Below are positions 54,610 to 61,037 of a stretch of DNA of 64,000 nt, piece by piece. How positions within the stretch are numbered: the stretch's first letter is position 1; every line of letters starts with the position of its first letter. This stretch comes from an uncultured Lachnospiraceae bacterium (GTDB lineage Bacteria > Bacillota > Clostridia > Lachnospirales > Lachnospiraceae), in the NCBI GenBank assembly GCA_947648875.1, contig CANSPM010000005.1:1-64000 (forward strand), given 5' to 3'. The notes below the pieces were generated by a model, which was given only the letters and a program-made list of their open reading frames with translations, was not told the DNA's origin and ran no database searches. Made by a program: the position numbers and the translations under genes.

Positions 54610-55170
54610 TTACCAACCCTTTACAAAGGTATCAATATAATTGTTCAGGCATTTCTCAATGACCTGTATAGCCTCTTCCCGATTCCCTTTCTCGTTTACG
54701 GCTGTAGTCTTGTTTTCCAGTGCCTTGTACACTGTAAAGAAATGTTCCATCTCCTGCACCAGATGGGGCGGCAATTCGGAAATATCGTGGTAAATATTAT
54801 AATTGGGATCATTAAATGGCACAGCAATGATCTTCTCATCGTTCTTGCCATTATCCAACATGGAGATCACACCGATGGGATAAGCACGAACCAGCGTCAG
54901 GGGCTGCACTGGCTCCGAACACAGAAGAAGCACATCCAGAGGATCGCCGTCATCGCCGTAAGTACGGGGAATAAAACCGTAATTGGCCGGATAGTGAGTG
55001 GACGTATGCAGTATCCTGTCGAGAATCAAAAAGCCTGTCTCCTTGTCCAACTCGTATTTATTCTTGCTGCCCTTGGAAATCTCAATCACGCAGATAAAGT
55101 CCGTGGGCTTGATCCGGCTGGTGCTGATACTGTGCCAGATACTGCCGTTCACCTGTTTTGTCTCACTCAT
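54610..55170 (-). CDS. ppa: Family I inorganic pyrophosphatase
   Basis: Ppa hydrolyses pyrophosphate to drive biosynthesis. The 186-residue protein contains EISKGSKNKYELDKETG, NYGFIPRTYGDDGDPLDVLLL with the metal-binding aspartates, and a matching C-terminal helix. I choose the ATG at 55170 behind AGGAGGATGCAAAA; the ORF-track start adds 46 residues with no family match. Family I enzymes are less common than family II in Clostridia, a minor point of note. Confidence 0.93.
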   Translation of the reverse strand: MSETKQVNGSIWHSISTSRIKPTDFICVIEISKGSKNKYELDKETGFLILDRILHTSTHYPANYGFIPRTYGDDGDPLDVLLLCSEPVQPLTLVRAYPIGVISMLDNGKNDEKIIAVPFNDPNYNIYHDISELPPHLVQEMEHFFTVYKALENKTTAVNEKGNREEAIQVIEKCLNNYIDTFVKGW

Positions 55171-55305
55171 TTTTGCATCCTCCTCGTATATGGAACATAT
55201 CAAACAATTCTCTTCGATTTTGAACCTAATTATATACTTCCCGATTGTTACGGTCAATAGCTTTGCGCCACTTTTCAAAAGCATTTCACAAATACTTCTC
55301 TTCAT

Positions 55306-55313
55306 CATACTAT
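55306..55313 (+). promoter_or_regulatory. Possible sporulation-type -10 element for cotJABC
   Basis: CATACTAT fits the -10 consensus of SigE (CATANANT), 38 bp before the cotJA start. The cotJ operon is SigE-controlled in Bacillus. I could not place a convincing -35 at the right distance, so this is weak. Confidence 0.35.
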
Positions 55314-55350
55314 AATACTAACTAATCCCGCAAATTATGAAAGGAGCAGC

Positions 55351-55524
55351 ATGAAAGACTTCGGTTTTGACGGCAACTGTGATAAATTTCCAGTGGGCAT
55401 GGCCTATGTGCCCTGGCAGCAGTTTGACAAAATCTGTGATAATCTGGAAGAAGGCTTCCGCATCGGAACCATCTTTCCTGAACTAAATAAACCCTTTACA
55501 GGAAGGAGATGCGTGAAATGTTAA
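55351..55524 (+). CDS. cotJA: Spore coat-associated protein CotJA
   Basis: This 57-residue ORF is below the ORF-track cut-off. It begins MKDFGFDGNCDKFPVGMAYV and continues PWQQFDKICDNLEEGFRIGT, the CotJA pattern (PVGMAYVPWQ...G..FPEL). The strong AAGGAGCAGC site precedes it. Its stop overlaps the cotJB start by 7 bp. CotJA is a small component of the spore coat, and the operon context supports the call. Confidence 0.93.
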   Translation: MKDFGFDGNCDKFPVGMAYVPWQQFDKICDNLEEGFRIGTIFPELNKPFTGRRCVKC

Positions 55525-55775
55525 GTCAGGAAGGAATGCGTATGCTGAATGATATCAGCATTGTGGACTTTGTGCTGGTGGATTTGTCCCTGTATCTGGA
55601 CACCCACCCGTTTGATCAGGAAGCCATGGAATACTTTAACCACTATGTGAGAATCAAAAACAAGATGAGCCGTGATTTCTCCATGCGGTTTTTCCCCCTC
55701 ACAACGGACCAGGCAGAATCTAAAAAAGAATGGAGATGGGGCGCCGCTCCTCTTCCATGGGAAGGAGAGTGTTAA
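55518..55775 (+). CDS. cotJB: Spore coat protein CotJB
   Basis: This 85-residue protein matches CotJB: SIVDFVLVDLSLYLDTHPFD followed by NHYVRIKNKM and the ending WRWGAAPLPWEGEC. I choose the ATG at 55518, nine bases after GGAAGGAG; the ATG at 55509 abuts that site. The start overlaps the cotJA stop, so the two are translationally coupled. Confidence 0.93.
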   Translation: MLSQEGMRMLNDISIVDFVLVDLSLYLDTHPFDQEAMEYFNHYVRIKNKMSRDFSMRFFPLTTDQAESKKEWRWGAAPLPWEGEC

Positions 55776-55778
55776 TCT

Positions 55779-56447
55779 ATGTGGAGTTATGAACGCAGAC
55801 TGCAATTTCCCGTTAACATCAAAGAGCCCAACGCCCAGCTGGCTCAGGTCATCATCTCCCAGTTCGGCGGACCCGACGGCGAACTGGCCGCCAGCATGCG
55901 TTACCTGTCCCAGAAATTCGCCACTCCTTATAAAGAAGTGGCCGGGCTGCTCAACGACATCGGCACGGAGGAGTTGGGACATCTGGAGATTATCGGCGCC
56001 ATCGTCTTTCAGCTCACCCGCAACCTTTGCATGGAAGAAATCGAAAAGAGCGGCTTCGATAAGTACTATGTAGATCACACGCTGGGGATCTGGCCCCAGG
56101 CGGCCGGCGGCATCCCCTTCAACGCCTGCGAATTTCAGTCCAAGGGGGATATTATCACGGACCTGTTCGAGGATATGGCTGCGGAACAGAAAGCCCGCAG
56201 CACCTATGACAATATCCTGCGTCTGGTAGATGACCCGGATGTATGCGCTCCCATCCAATTCCTGCGGGAGCGGGAAATCGTCCACTTTCAGAGATTCGGT
56301 GAAGCCCTGCGCCTCACCCAGGATAAATTGGACAGCAGAAACTTCTACGCTTTCAACCCTGGCTTTGACCGTTGCAAGGATTGTGACGACACACCTTCAC
56401 CCACGCCGGGATGTGACTGTGGATGCGACTGCGGATGTGACAACTAG
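55779..56447 (+). CDS. cotJC: Spore coat protein CotJC (manganese-catalase-like) with Cys-rich tail
   Basis: This 222-residue protein has the di-metal catalase-like fold: Glu/His pairs in EELGHLEII and EREIVHFQRF, with GGIPFNACEFQSKGDIITDL between. CotJC proteins are spore-coat manganese catalase homologues. The C-terminus adds an unusual Cys/Asp tail (CKDCDDTPSP, then GCDCGCDCGCDN), which could bind metal or form disulfides in the coat. It lies 3 bp after cotJB and completes the operon. Confidence 0.94.
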   Translation: MWSYERRLQFPVNIKEPNAQLAQVIISQFGGPDGELAASMRYLSQKFATPYKEVAGLLNDIGTEELGHLEIIGAIVFQLTRNLCMEEIEKSGFDKYYVDHTLGIWPQAAGGIPFNACEFQSKGDIITDLFEDMAAEQKARSTYDNILRLVDDPDVCAPIQFLREREIVHFQRFGEALRLTQDKLDSRNFYAFNPGFDRCKDCDDTPSPTPGCDCGCDCGCDN

Positions 56448-56468
56448 CACAGGAAGAGCTTCCGAAAA

Positions 56469-56489
56469 CGGCCCACAAAAAGTGGGCCG
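56469..56489 (+). terminator. Possible terminator of cotJABC
   Basis: CGGCCCAC and GTGGGCCG form a perfect 8-bp stem around AAAAA, 20 bp after the cotJC stop. No U-run follows, so efficiency is doubtful. Confidence 0.45.
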
Positions 56490-56524
56490 CAGGGAAGTTC
56501 CAACTTAGGATGCAATGCCGCTTC

Positions 56525-57133
56525 CTATTGTTCCGCCTCTTTTCCTTTTCTCAAAATAAATTTTTCCCCCACATAGGTGCGCACCGGGTTTCCTCTTACA
56601 ATGCGGCTATGCTCCCGCCAGGCAGCGTTTATCTGTTCCTCCTGCTGCTCCCGTTGTAACTTGGCCAGCTTCTTCCGCAATATCTCCATAGCTTTTTGCC
56701 TGTTTTGATATTGACTTCTCTCCTGGGTGGATTGGGCCGTAAGAGCGGTGGGAACATGAATGATCCGCACCCCGCTCTCCACCTTGTTCACGTTCTGCCC
56801 GCCTTTCCCGCCACAGTGAAACTTCTCAATACGATACTCCTCTTCTGCCCCGATCTCCGCCTGATCCGGAAGAACGCTCACATCCACATACCAGTTCTTT
56901 CTCTTGTGATTTTTTCGAAACGGACTTGGACAGATCCATAATACCGTTCCCTCCAGGTTGCTCAGATCCTGTTTTGTCCGAAAACGAATAGAATCAAAAC
57001 AATTCTTTTCAGCCCCTCTGGTCTCCGACAGAATCTCCAGGTCTCCGTACTCTTCCTGCAATGCCTCATACAGCTTTGCCACCGCCAGCTGACATTCGGA
57101 AGGTCCCTGCCCGGAACTGATCTGAATAATCAT
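56525..57133 (-). CDS. prfH: Peptide chain release factor homologue PrfH
   Basis: PrfH is a release-factor-like protein. The GGQ motif for peptidyl-tRNA hydrolysis lies in FHCGGKGGQNVNKVESGVRI, and the codon-recognition domain of RF1/RF2 is reduced. Published work links PrfH to release of peptides from ribosomes cut at the 16S decoding centre, with an RtcB partner religating the rRNA. rtcB lies immediately upstream on the same strand, 34 bp away. I choose the ATG at 57133 behind GGAGGAAATAT, giving 202 residues. Confidence 0.93.
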   Translation of the reverse strand: MIIQISSGQGPSECQLAVAKLYEALQEEYGDLEILSETRGAEKNCFDSIRFRTKQDLSNLEGTVLWICPSPFRKNHKRKNWYVDVSVLPDQAEIGAEEEYRIEKFHCGGKGGQNVNKVESGVRIIHVPTALTAQSTQERSQYQNRQKAMEILRKKLAKLQREQQEEQINAAWREHSRIVRGNPVRTYVGEKFILRKGKEAEQ

Positions 57134-57167
57134 ATATTTCCTCCACATTCACATTTAAATATGCCTG

Positions 57168-58277
57168 TTACAACTTGCTTCCCGCCTTAAAATTATATAC
57201 CGGCCTTAAAATATCCGTAATGGCAACCGTATCCCCGATCCGCTCCGCAATGTCCGCAAGAGAGCGGTAAGCAAAAGGGGCTTCATCCAATGTCTCCACT
57301 CCCACGCAACTGCTGTAGATACCTTTCATCTCTTTCTTGAAAGACGACACTGTATATTGTCTCTTTACGTCCTCCCGTTTAAGCCTCCTGCCGGAGCCGT
57401 GGGGAGCGCTGCAATTCCAATCCGGATTGCCCTTTCCGGTCCCCATAATAATTCCCTCTTTCATATTGACGGGAATGAGCACCCTCTCACCGCTCCCGGC
57501 AGAAATGGATCCCTTGTGCAGGATGCCAGCGTCATCCAGATAATTGTGCGCCACCGAAAACTGCTCCGCGACTTTCCATTTCATACCCTTAACGATCTCC
57601 CGCACTATAATATGCCTGTTCCACTCGGCATACTGCTGGATCAGCCGTACATCCTCCACGTAGGCCTTTCTGTCTTCTCCCTCCAGATAACTCATATAGT
57701 AGGGGACTTCCCTGCCCTGTTCCTTCAGGCGGCTGTTTGCCAGTTTCGTATAGTATTCCGCCACTTCCTCTCCAAGATGCCTGCTGCCTGTATGCACCAC
57801 AAGATACATACCGCCATCCTTGTCTCTGTCCAATTCTATAAAATGGTTGCCGCCTCCCAATGTGCCCAGGCTTCTCTGTGCCCTTTCCCTGGAGATATGC
57901 CTGATACAGTGAAGCTCCTCACAGGAAAACTCCTCCGCCAGCCAGTGAGCCCTGTCGCGTATGGCAAAACCCGACGGCACGTTCTCCCGTATGACTCTGT
58001 CCAGCTTCTGAAACTCCGCATTCCCCCTGTTCAACTTCACACAGGTCATCCCGCAGCCGATATCTACCCCCAAAAGCTGGGGAATCACCCTGTCGGTCAC
58101 CGTCATTGTAAGTCCGATGGGCCCCACCTTACCGGGATGAATATCCGGCATCACACAGATTCTGCTCCCCCGGGCCACCTCGTTGTCACATATCATCTTA
58201 ACCTGCGCCTCCGCGTAGGGCTCCACATCCTCTGTGAATATCTTCGCCTCGGCATATATCCCTTTTACTGTTTTCAT
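57168..58277 (-). CDS. rtcB: RNA 3'-phosphate/5'-OH ligase RtcB (RtcB2-type)
   Basis: RtcB joins 3'-phosphate (or 2',3'-cyclic phosphate) RNA to 5'-hydroxyl RNA using GTP and manganese. The sequence shows the metal-binding cysteine in GVDIGCGMTCVKL, LGTLGGGNHFIELDRD, VVHTGSRHLGEEV, SVAHNYLDDAG and the guanylylated histidine in NCSAPHGSGRRLKRED. At 369 residues it is shorter than the standalone enzyme and fits the prfH-linked RtcB2 type. CTGAGGAGACATAATAAT-ATG sets the start. The upstream leader looks like an attenuator (see 58300-58477). Confidence 0.95.
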   Translation of the reverse strand: MKTVKGIYAEAKIFTEDVEPYAEAQVKMICDNEVARGSRICVMPDIHPGKVGPIGLTMTVTDRVIPQLLGVDIGCGMTCVKLNRGNAEFQKLDRVIRENVPSGFAIRDRAHWLAEEFSCEELHCIRHISRERAQRSLGTLGGGNHFIELDRDKDGGMYLVVHTGSRHLGEEVAEYYTKLANSRLKEQGREVPYYMSYLEGEDRKAYVEDVRLIQQYAEWNRHIIVREIVKGMKWKVAEQFSVAHNYLDDAGILHKGSISAGSGERVLIPVNMKEGIIMGTGKGNPDWNCSAPHGSGRRLKREDVKRQYTVSSFKKEMKGIYSSCVGVETLDEAPFAYRSLADIAERIGDTVAITDILRPVYNFKAGSKL

Positions 58278-58299
58278 ATTATTATGTCTCCTCAGATTT

Positions 58300-58401
58300 T
58301 CAAAAAAGGCATAAAAAAAACACCATCAAAGGTGTTGTGAGAGTTGCCATGCCTTTGATTACCGTTCTTGCTGTTCTGTTTTTCAAACTTCCCTTACACA
58401 T
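58300..58401 (-). CDS. Putative leader peptide of the rtcB-prfH operon
   Basis: This 33-residue ORF is too short for the ORF track. It starts at an ATG with a strong site (AAGGAGGGATTGCC-ATG) and begins MCKGSLKNRTARTVIKG; it ends with a hydrophobic run FFLCLF. The ORF runs through the intrinsic terminator at 58313-58336, its last codons being the U-run. The start-codon region (TTGCCATG) can pair with CATGGCAA inside the ORF, and ATCAAAGG can pair with CCTTTGAT, which is part of the terminator stem. It stops 23 bp before the rtcB start. A leader-peptide attenuator is the simplest reading; a real micro-protein is the alternative. Confidence 0.6.
   Translation of the reverse strand: MCKGSLKNRTARTVIKGMATLTTPLMVFFLCLF
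58313..58336 (-). terminator. Intrinsic terminator/attenuator upstream of rtcB
   Basis: AACACC and GGTGTT form a 6-bp stem around TTTGAT and run straight into eight Ts on the minus strand, 36 bp before the rtcB start and downstream of the promoter. It therefore sits between promoter and gene, as an attenuator does. CCTTTGAT of the stem and loop can instead pair with ATCAAAGG at 58352-58359. Confidence 0.75.
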
Positions 58402-58406
58402 GGCAA
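58325..58406 (-). promoter_or_regulatory. Alternative RNA pairings of the rtcB leader (antiterminator candidate)
   Basis: In 5'-3' order the RNA carries segment 1 TTGCCATG (58406-58399), segment 2a ATCAAAGG (58359-58352), segment 2b CATGGCAA (58351-58344) and segment 3 CCTTTGAT (58332-58325). Pairs 1:2b and 2a:3 are perfect 8-bp helices but cross each other, so they cannot both form as simple hairpins. Pair 2a:3 also excludes the terminator stem. This allows a ribosome on segment 1 to switch the terminator off. Confidence 0.6.
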
Positions 58407-58448
58407 TCCCTCCTTTTCGTCAGTATACTCCCTTTTGTCAACGAATAA

Positions 58449-58477
58449 ATCATAACATAAATAAATAAGGTTGGCAA
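58449..58477 (-). promoter_or_regulatory. Promoter of the rtcB-prfH operon
   Basis: TTGCCA is followed after 17 bp by TATGAT on the minus strand. Transcription would start near 58442 and give a leader of about 165 nt before rtcB. No sigma-54-type (GG-N10-GC) site was seen, unlike E. coli rtcBA. Confidence 0.65.
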
Positions 58478-58507
58478 GAGGCAGGATAAATATAATTTTA
58501 CATTCTG

Positions 58508-60055
58508 TCAGGGCTTTTCATAGATCGCTTCCAGGCCATACCAGAGCGCCACATGCCCATCAATTCTTCCCGAGTCATTCTCAGGAACCTCCGTAATTTC
58601 TGTCACCCAAAGGGGGTATGCGCGCACAATATAAGGCGGTACATACACGGTCTCAAAGCTCCAGCTATTTTCTCTGTATATGTTCAGCCTTTGAAGATAC
58701 TCATGCCAGTACTGTATCCCTTCCCCCTCCACAGTCATCCGAAAAGCGCCATAGCTGACAAAAGTGGCTTTTCTGGATACTTCGTCCATTTTCAAAAAGC
58801 AGCCGAAGCCCAGCAACAACAAAGCCAGTTGTACTGCCGTCCAGTGAAAAACATTTCTTCCATGAAAGGGAATTATTTTTTCACACACCCGAACTCTGTG
58901 TGTAATCCAACCGCAAAGATAGGTTTCCAGCAACAGAAGCCCAATCATCAAAAACATTTTACAGATATTCTGATTTCTGGATATGGGCCAATAGCCAAGG
59001 GCATAAAAGCCCGGGGCAAACATGGAGGCGTACAGACAATACAGCCCTGCGGCCACCGCCAGCGGACAGCGAAACGAAAAATTTTTCACACGGCTTGTTG
59101 CCTTCAAAAGAACCGGCAACAACAAAATCAATAGAACACATACATATACATCCACCCACGACAGCATCTGAGAAAAAGAATAGGAAAAGCACTCGCCTAT
59201 TGTCCACAGAACCCCTTTTTGCACATAGTTTGCCTGCCGCACCGCATTTCCCGGTGCCAGTATATTGACCAGAAATCCCGTCTCTCCCACCAGAAAAGGA
59301 ATTGTGAACCACAGATTACGCCTGTCCTTGCGCATCCTCCACAAAACAAAGGCAACCATCTCCAGCAAGAACAAAATCTCCGCAGTCAGCAATGCCGTCG
59401 AGAAGTTGGCGCCCGCCGCCATGAAAGCGCCTCCCGCGCATGCGCACAGCGCCGAAATCCATCCCGCCCTTTTACCTTTGCGGCGGTATAATCTCTCAAA
59501 AAACAGCACAGCAAAGCCCACTGTCAGATTAAAAAAACCCTGCATGAACACATAGTGAACCGCCGCGTTATAATAATACATCCCCGATGCAGGGGTATAC
59601 ATAAACACACACTGCATCACTGTAGCCACCATGACAACGGACACGCAGGTATACATATCCAGTCCAAATAAACGACCCGCTATGGCGTACAACAGCACAG
59701 CCGTGGAAATACCGGTCATACCAATCATCATATAGGGAACCACATGGACATACTGTTCCCCGAACGCCATGGGGGAGATGGCAAAGAAAAAAACAGAGCT
59801 GTAAGTCCCCTGCCACTTCATGTAGGTATCCGCCACCGTGGAAAAAGCTGTTTTCAGCACCTCGAACAGATTATGGGTATTCAACCAGGTGCAGTGGACA
59901 TGAAAGGGAAAACGCAGATCATCCCCCAGCCCATGGTTATAGCGCCCAATGTACAGGAGAGGCGCGATGAAGAGCAAACATCCCAGTATTGTAAAACAGC
60001 AGAACGCCTTCCGGGTTAAAAACTCCCGCTCCAGTTTTCCAAGTATTTCTCTCAT
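58508..60055 (-). CDS. DUF6056/GtrII-like polytopic membrane protein
   Basis: This protein of about 515 residues has around ten to twelve hydrophobic helices and an extracytoplasmic C-terminal part of about 80 residues. The early segment YNHGLGDDLRFPFHVH with its Asp pair resembles the first loop of GT-C family enzymes that use polyprenyl-phosphate sugars, such as the DUF6056 group. I choose the ATG at 60055 behind AAGGAGAATACGGA; the longer ORF start reads through a region of unrelated sequence. The last gene of the window encodes a similar membrane protein. Wall-polymer glycosylation is an inference. Confidence 0.75.
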   Translation of the reverse strand: MREILGKLEREFLTRKAFCCFTILGCLLFIAPLLYIGRYNHGLGDDLRFPFHVHCTWLNTHNLFEVLKTAFSTVADTYMKWQGTYSSVFFFAISPMAFGEQYVHVVPYMMIGMTGISTAVLLYAIAGRLFGLDMYTCVSVVMVATVMQCVFMYTPASGMYYYNAAVHYVFMQGFFNLTVGFAVLFFERLYRRKGKRAGWISALCACAGGAFMAAGANFSTALLTAEILFLLEMVAFVLWRMRKDRRNLWFTIPFLVGETGFLVNILAPGNAVRQANYVQKGVLWTIGECFSYSFSQMLSWVDVYVCVLLILLLPVLLKATSRVKNFSFRCPLAVAAGLYCLYASMFAPGFYALGYWPISRNQNICKMFLMIGLLLLETYLCGWITHRVRVCEKIIPFHGRNVFHWTAVQLALLLLGFGCFLKMDEVSRKATFVSYGAFRMTVEGEGIQYWHEYLQRLNIYRENSWSFETVYVPPYIVRAYPLWVTEITEVPENDSGRIDGHVALWYGLEAIYEKP

Positions 60056-60194
60056 TCCGTATTCTCCTTTTGTTTCGGCAAATTCCAAATCCCACGTGGG
60101 AATCATAAGCGCTATCCGGCCTCCGGACTCCTTTGTCCCAGTCACCCACTGGAGAATGACTCTTACTGAGCCGCCCTTACATGCCATCATGTAA

Positions 60195-60266
60195 CTAGAT
60201 TATATACGGTTTTTGTCCCTTTCGGGTCTGCCGCAGGCAGACATCCCCCCTTTCTCTCTAGATTAT
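60195..60266. repeat. Nine-base direct repeat around a hairpin
   Basis: CTAGATTAT occurs at 60195-60203 and 60258-60266. Between them lies a perfect GTCTGCC-tgc-GGCAGAC hairpin. A direct repeat of this size could be a target duplication of a small inserted element, or chance. Confidence 0.3.
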
Positions 60267-60312
60267 TCAGAACTTCTGTTCCGTACCTGCCAATCGGTAT
60301 CCCCTCCTCAAA

Positions 60313-60456
60313 TTACGCGCGTATGGGAATGCCAATCAAGTAGGGGAGATTTTTTCTCCCCTCATCTACACCGCCTGAGCCTTTATTCGCACAAACCCTT
60401 TTATATGCGGCATTCACGTTGTCATTGGATAGTATCTTTTCTAACAGCTCTGACAT
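60313..60456 (-). pseudogene. Truncated group II intron reverse transcriptase (N-terminal fragment)
   Basis: The 47-codon ORF starts MSELLEKILSNDNVNAAYKR and continues with CANKGSGGVDE, the usual N-terminus of LtrA-type proteins (xxAYKRVxxNKGxxGVDG). After about 31 residues the similarity ends at a perfect GGGGAGA/TCTCCCC hairpin, and a stop follows. A complete protein would have about 420 residues, so nearly all of the reverse transcriptase, maturase and endonuclease parts are lost. Confidence 0.7.
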
Positions 60457-60958
60457 TGCTTTGGGGGCTTTCTCCTTTCCGTTCCTTCGGATTCGCCCTA
60501 AGTTGCGCAGTACCTGCTCATCTACGTTTTGCCTTTCCCGCTGTCAGGTATTCCATGAGGCATACATTTGACTACATGGTTACATTGTTCAGCCCTTCGC
60601 CAATACCTATTTCAGGGCTTTGTCTACTACGGCTTCTGCTGACTTCTCACAATTCGTCGTTACTATGGCCAATATCTCCGCCCGTGAGACCTCACGGGAT
60701 AAGCCTGCCAGTCTTTCCTCATCTACCTGCCTGATTTATGCAAATGGGTTACGGTTGCCTTTAGGACTTCGCTGTCTTGTGCCAGCTTATCCACATGTAC
60801 GCCTTATATCAGATTTCTGTTCGTCAAGCTACGATTTCACTATCCCTTCTTCTCGCCTGTACCTCACGATACAAACCTTGGGAGTCGCTCTGGGGTTCGC
60901 CGGCTACTACGCCCCTTGTAGACTTTCACCACAGACTGACGGCATGCCCGTCATACAC
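60313..60958 (-). mobile_element. Decayed group II intron (bacterial class C type), 5' part
   Basis: On the minus strand the sequence starts GTGTATGACGGGCATGCCG at 60958, immediately after the U-run of a terminator, the preferred site of class C group II introns. Structured domain-I-like sequence follows (GTCAGTCTGTGGTGAAAGTC, AAGGGGCGTAG, GTCAGCAGAAGCCG) for about 500 bp. It leads into the start of an intron reverse transcriptase (see 60313-60456). I see no domain V or VI, so the 3' part is missing and splicing is not expected. The plus-strand ORFs of the track over this region are fortuitous. Confidence 0.65.
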
Positions 60959-60990
60959 AAAAAATCCCGCAGGAAGATATGCGGGATTTT
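60958..60990 (-). terminator. Intrinsic terminator after the kinase gene
   Basis: AAAATCCCGCA and TGCGGGATTTT form a strong stem with a short loop, followed by TTTTTT on the minus strand and directly by the intron 5' end. It lies 40 bp after the kinase stop. Confidence 0.85.
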
Positions 60991-61002
60991 CGCTTGTTCA
61001 TA

Positions 61003-61037
61003 ACAATGGAATCCCAGCGGAGCATAGATTCTATTGT
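61003..61037. repeat. Palindrome overlapping the kinase stop codon
   Basis: ACAATgGAATC and GATTCTATTGT form an 11-bp stem with one mismatch around a GC-rich loop. The arms resemble those of the palindromes at 22863, 40612 and 41959, but the loop differs. Confidence 0.5.

Noticed and set aside
58278-58507. RNase-type toxin or plain small gene instead of a leader upstream of rtcB
   Set aside because: The ORF includes the terminator and its U-run as codons and ends just before rtcB, which fits a leader better than an independent gene, though the latter is not excluded.
60213-61003. Plus-strand ORFs of 173 and 127 residues
   Set aside because: They lie antisense to the group II intron remnant, have odd composition, lack ribosome binding sites and overlap each other. 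Structured intron sequence explains the open frames.
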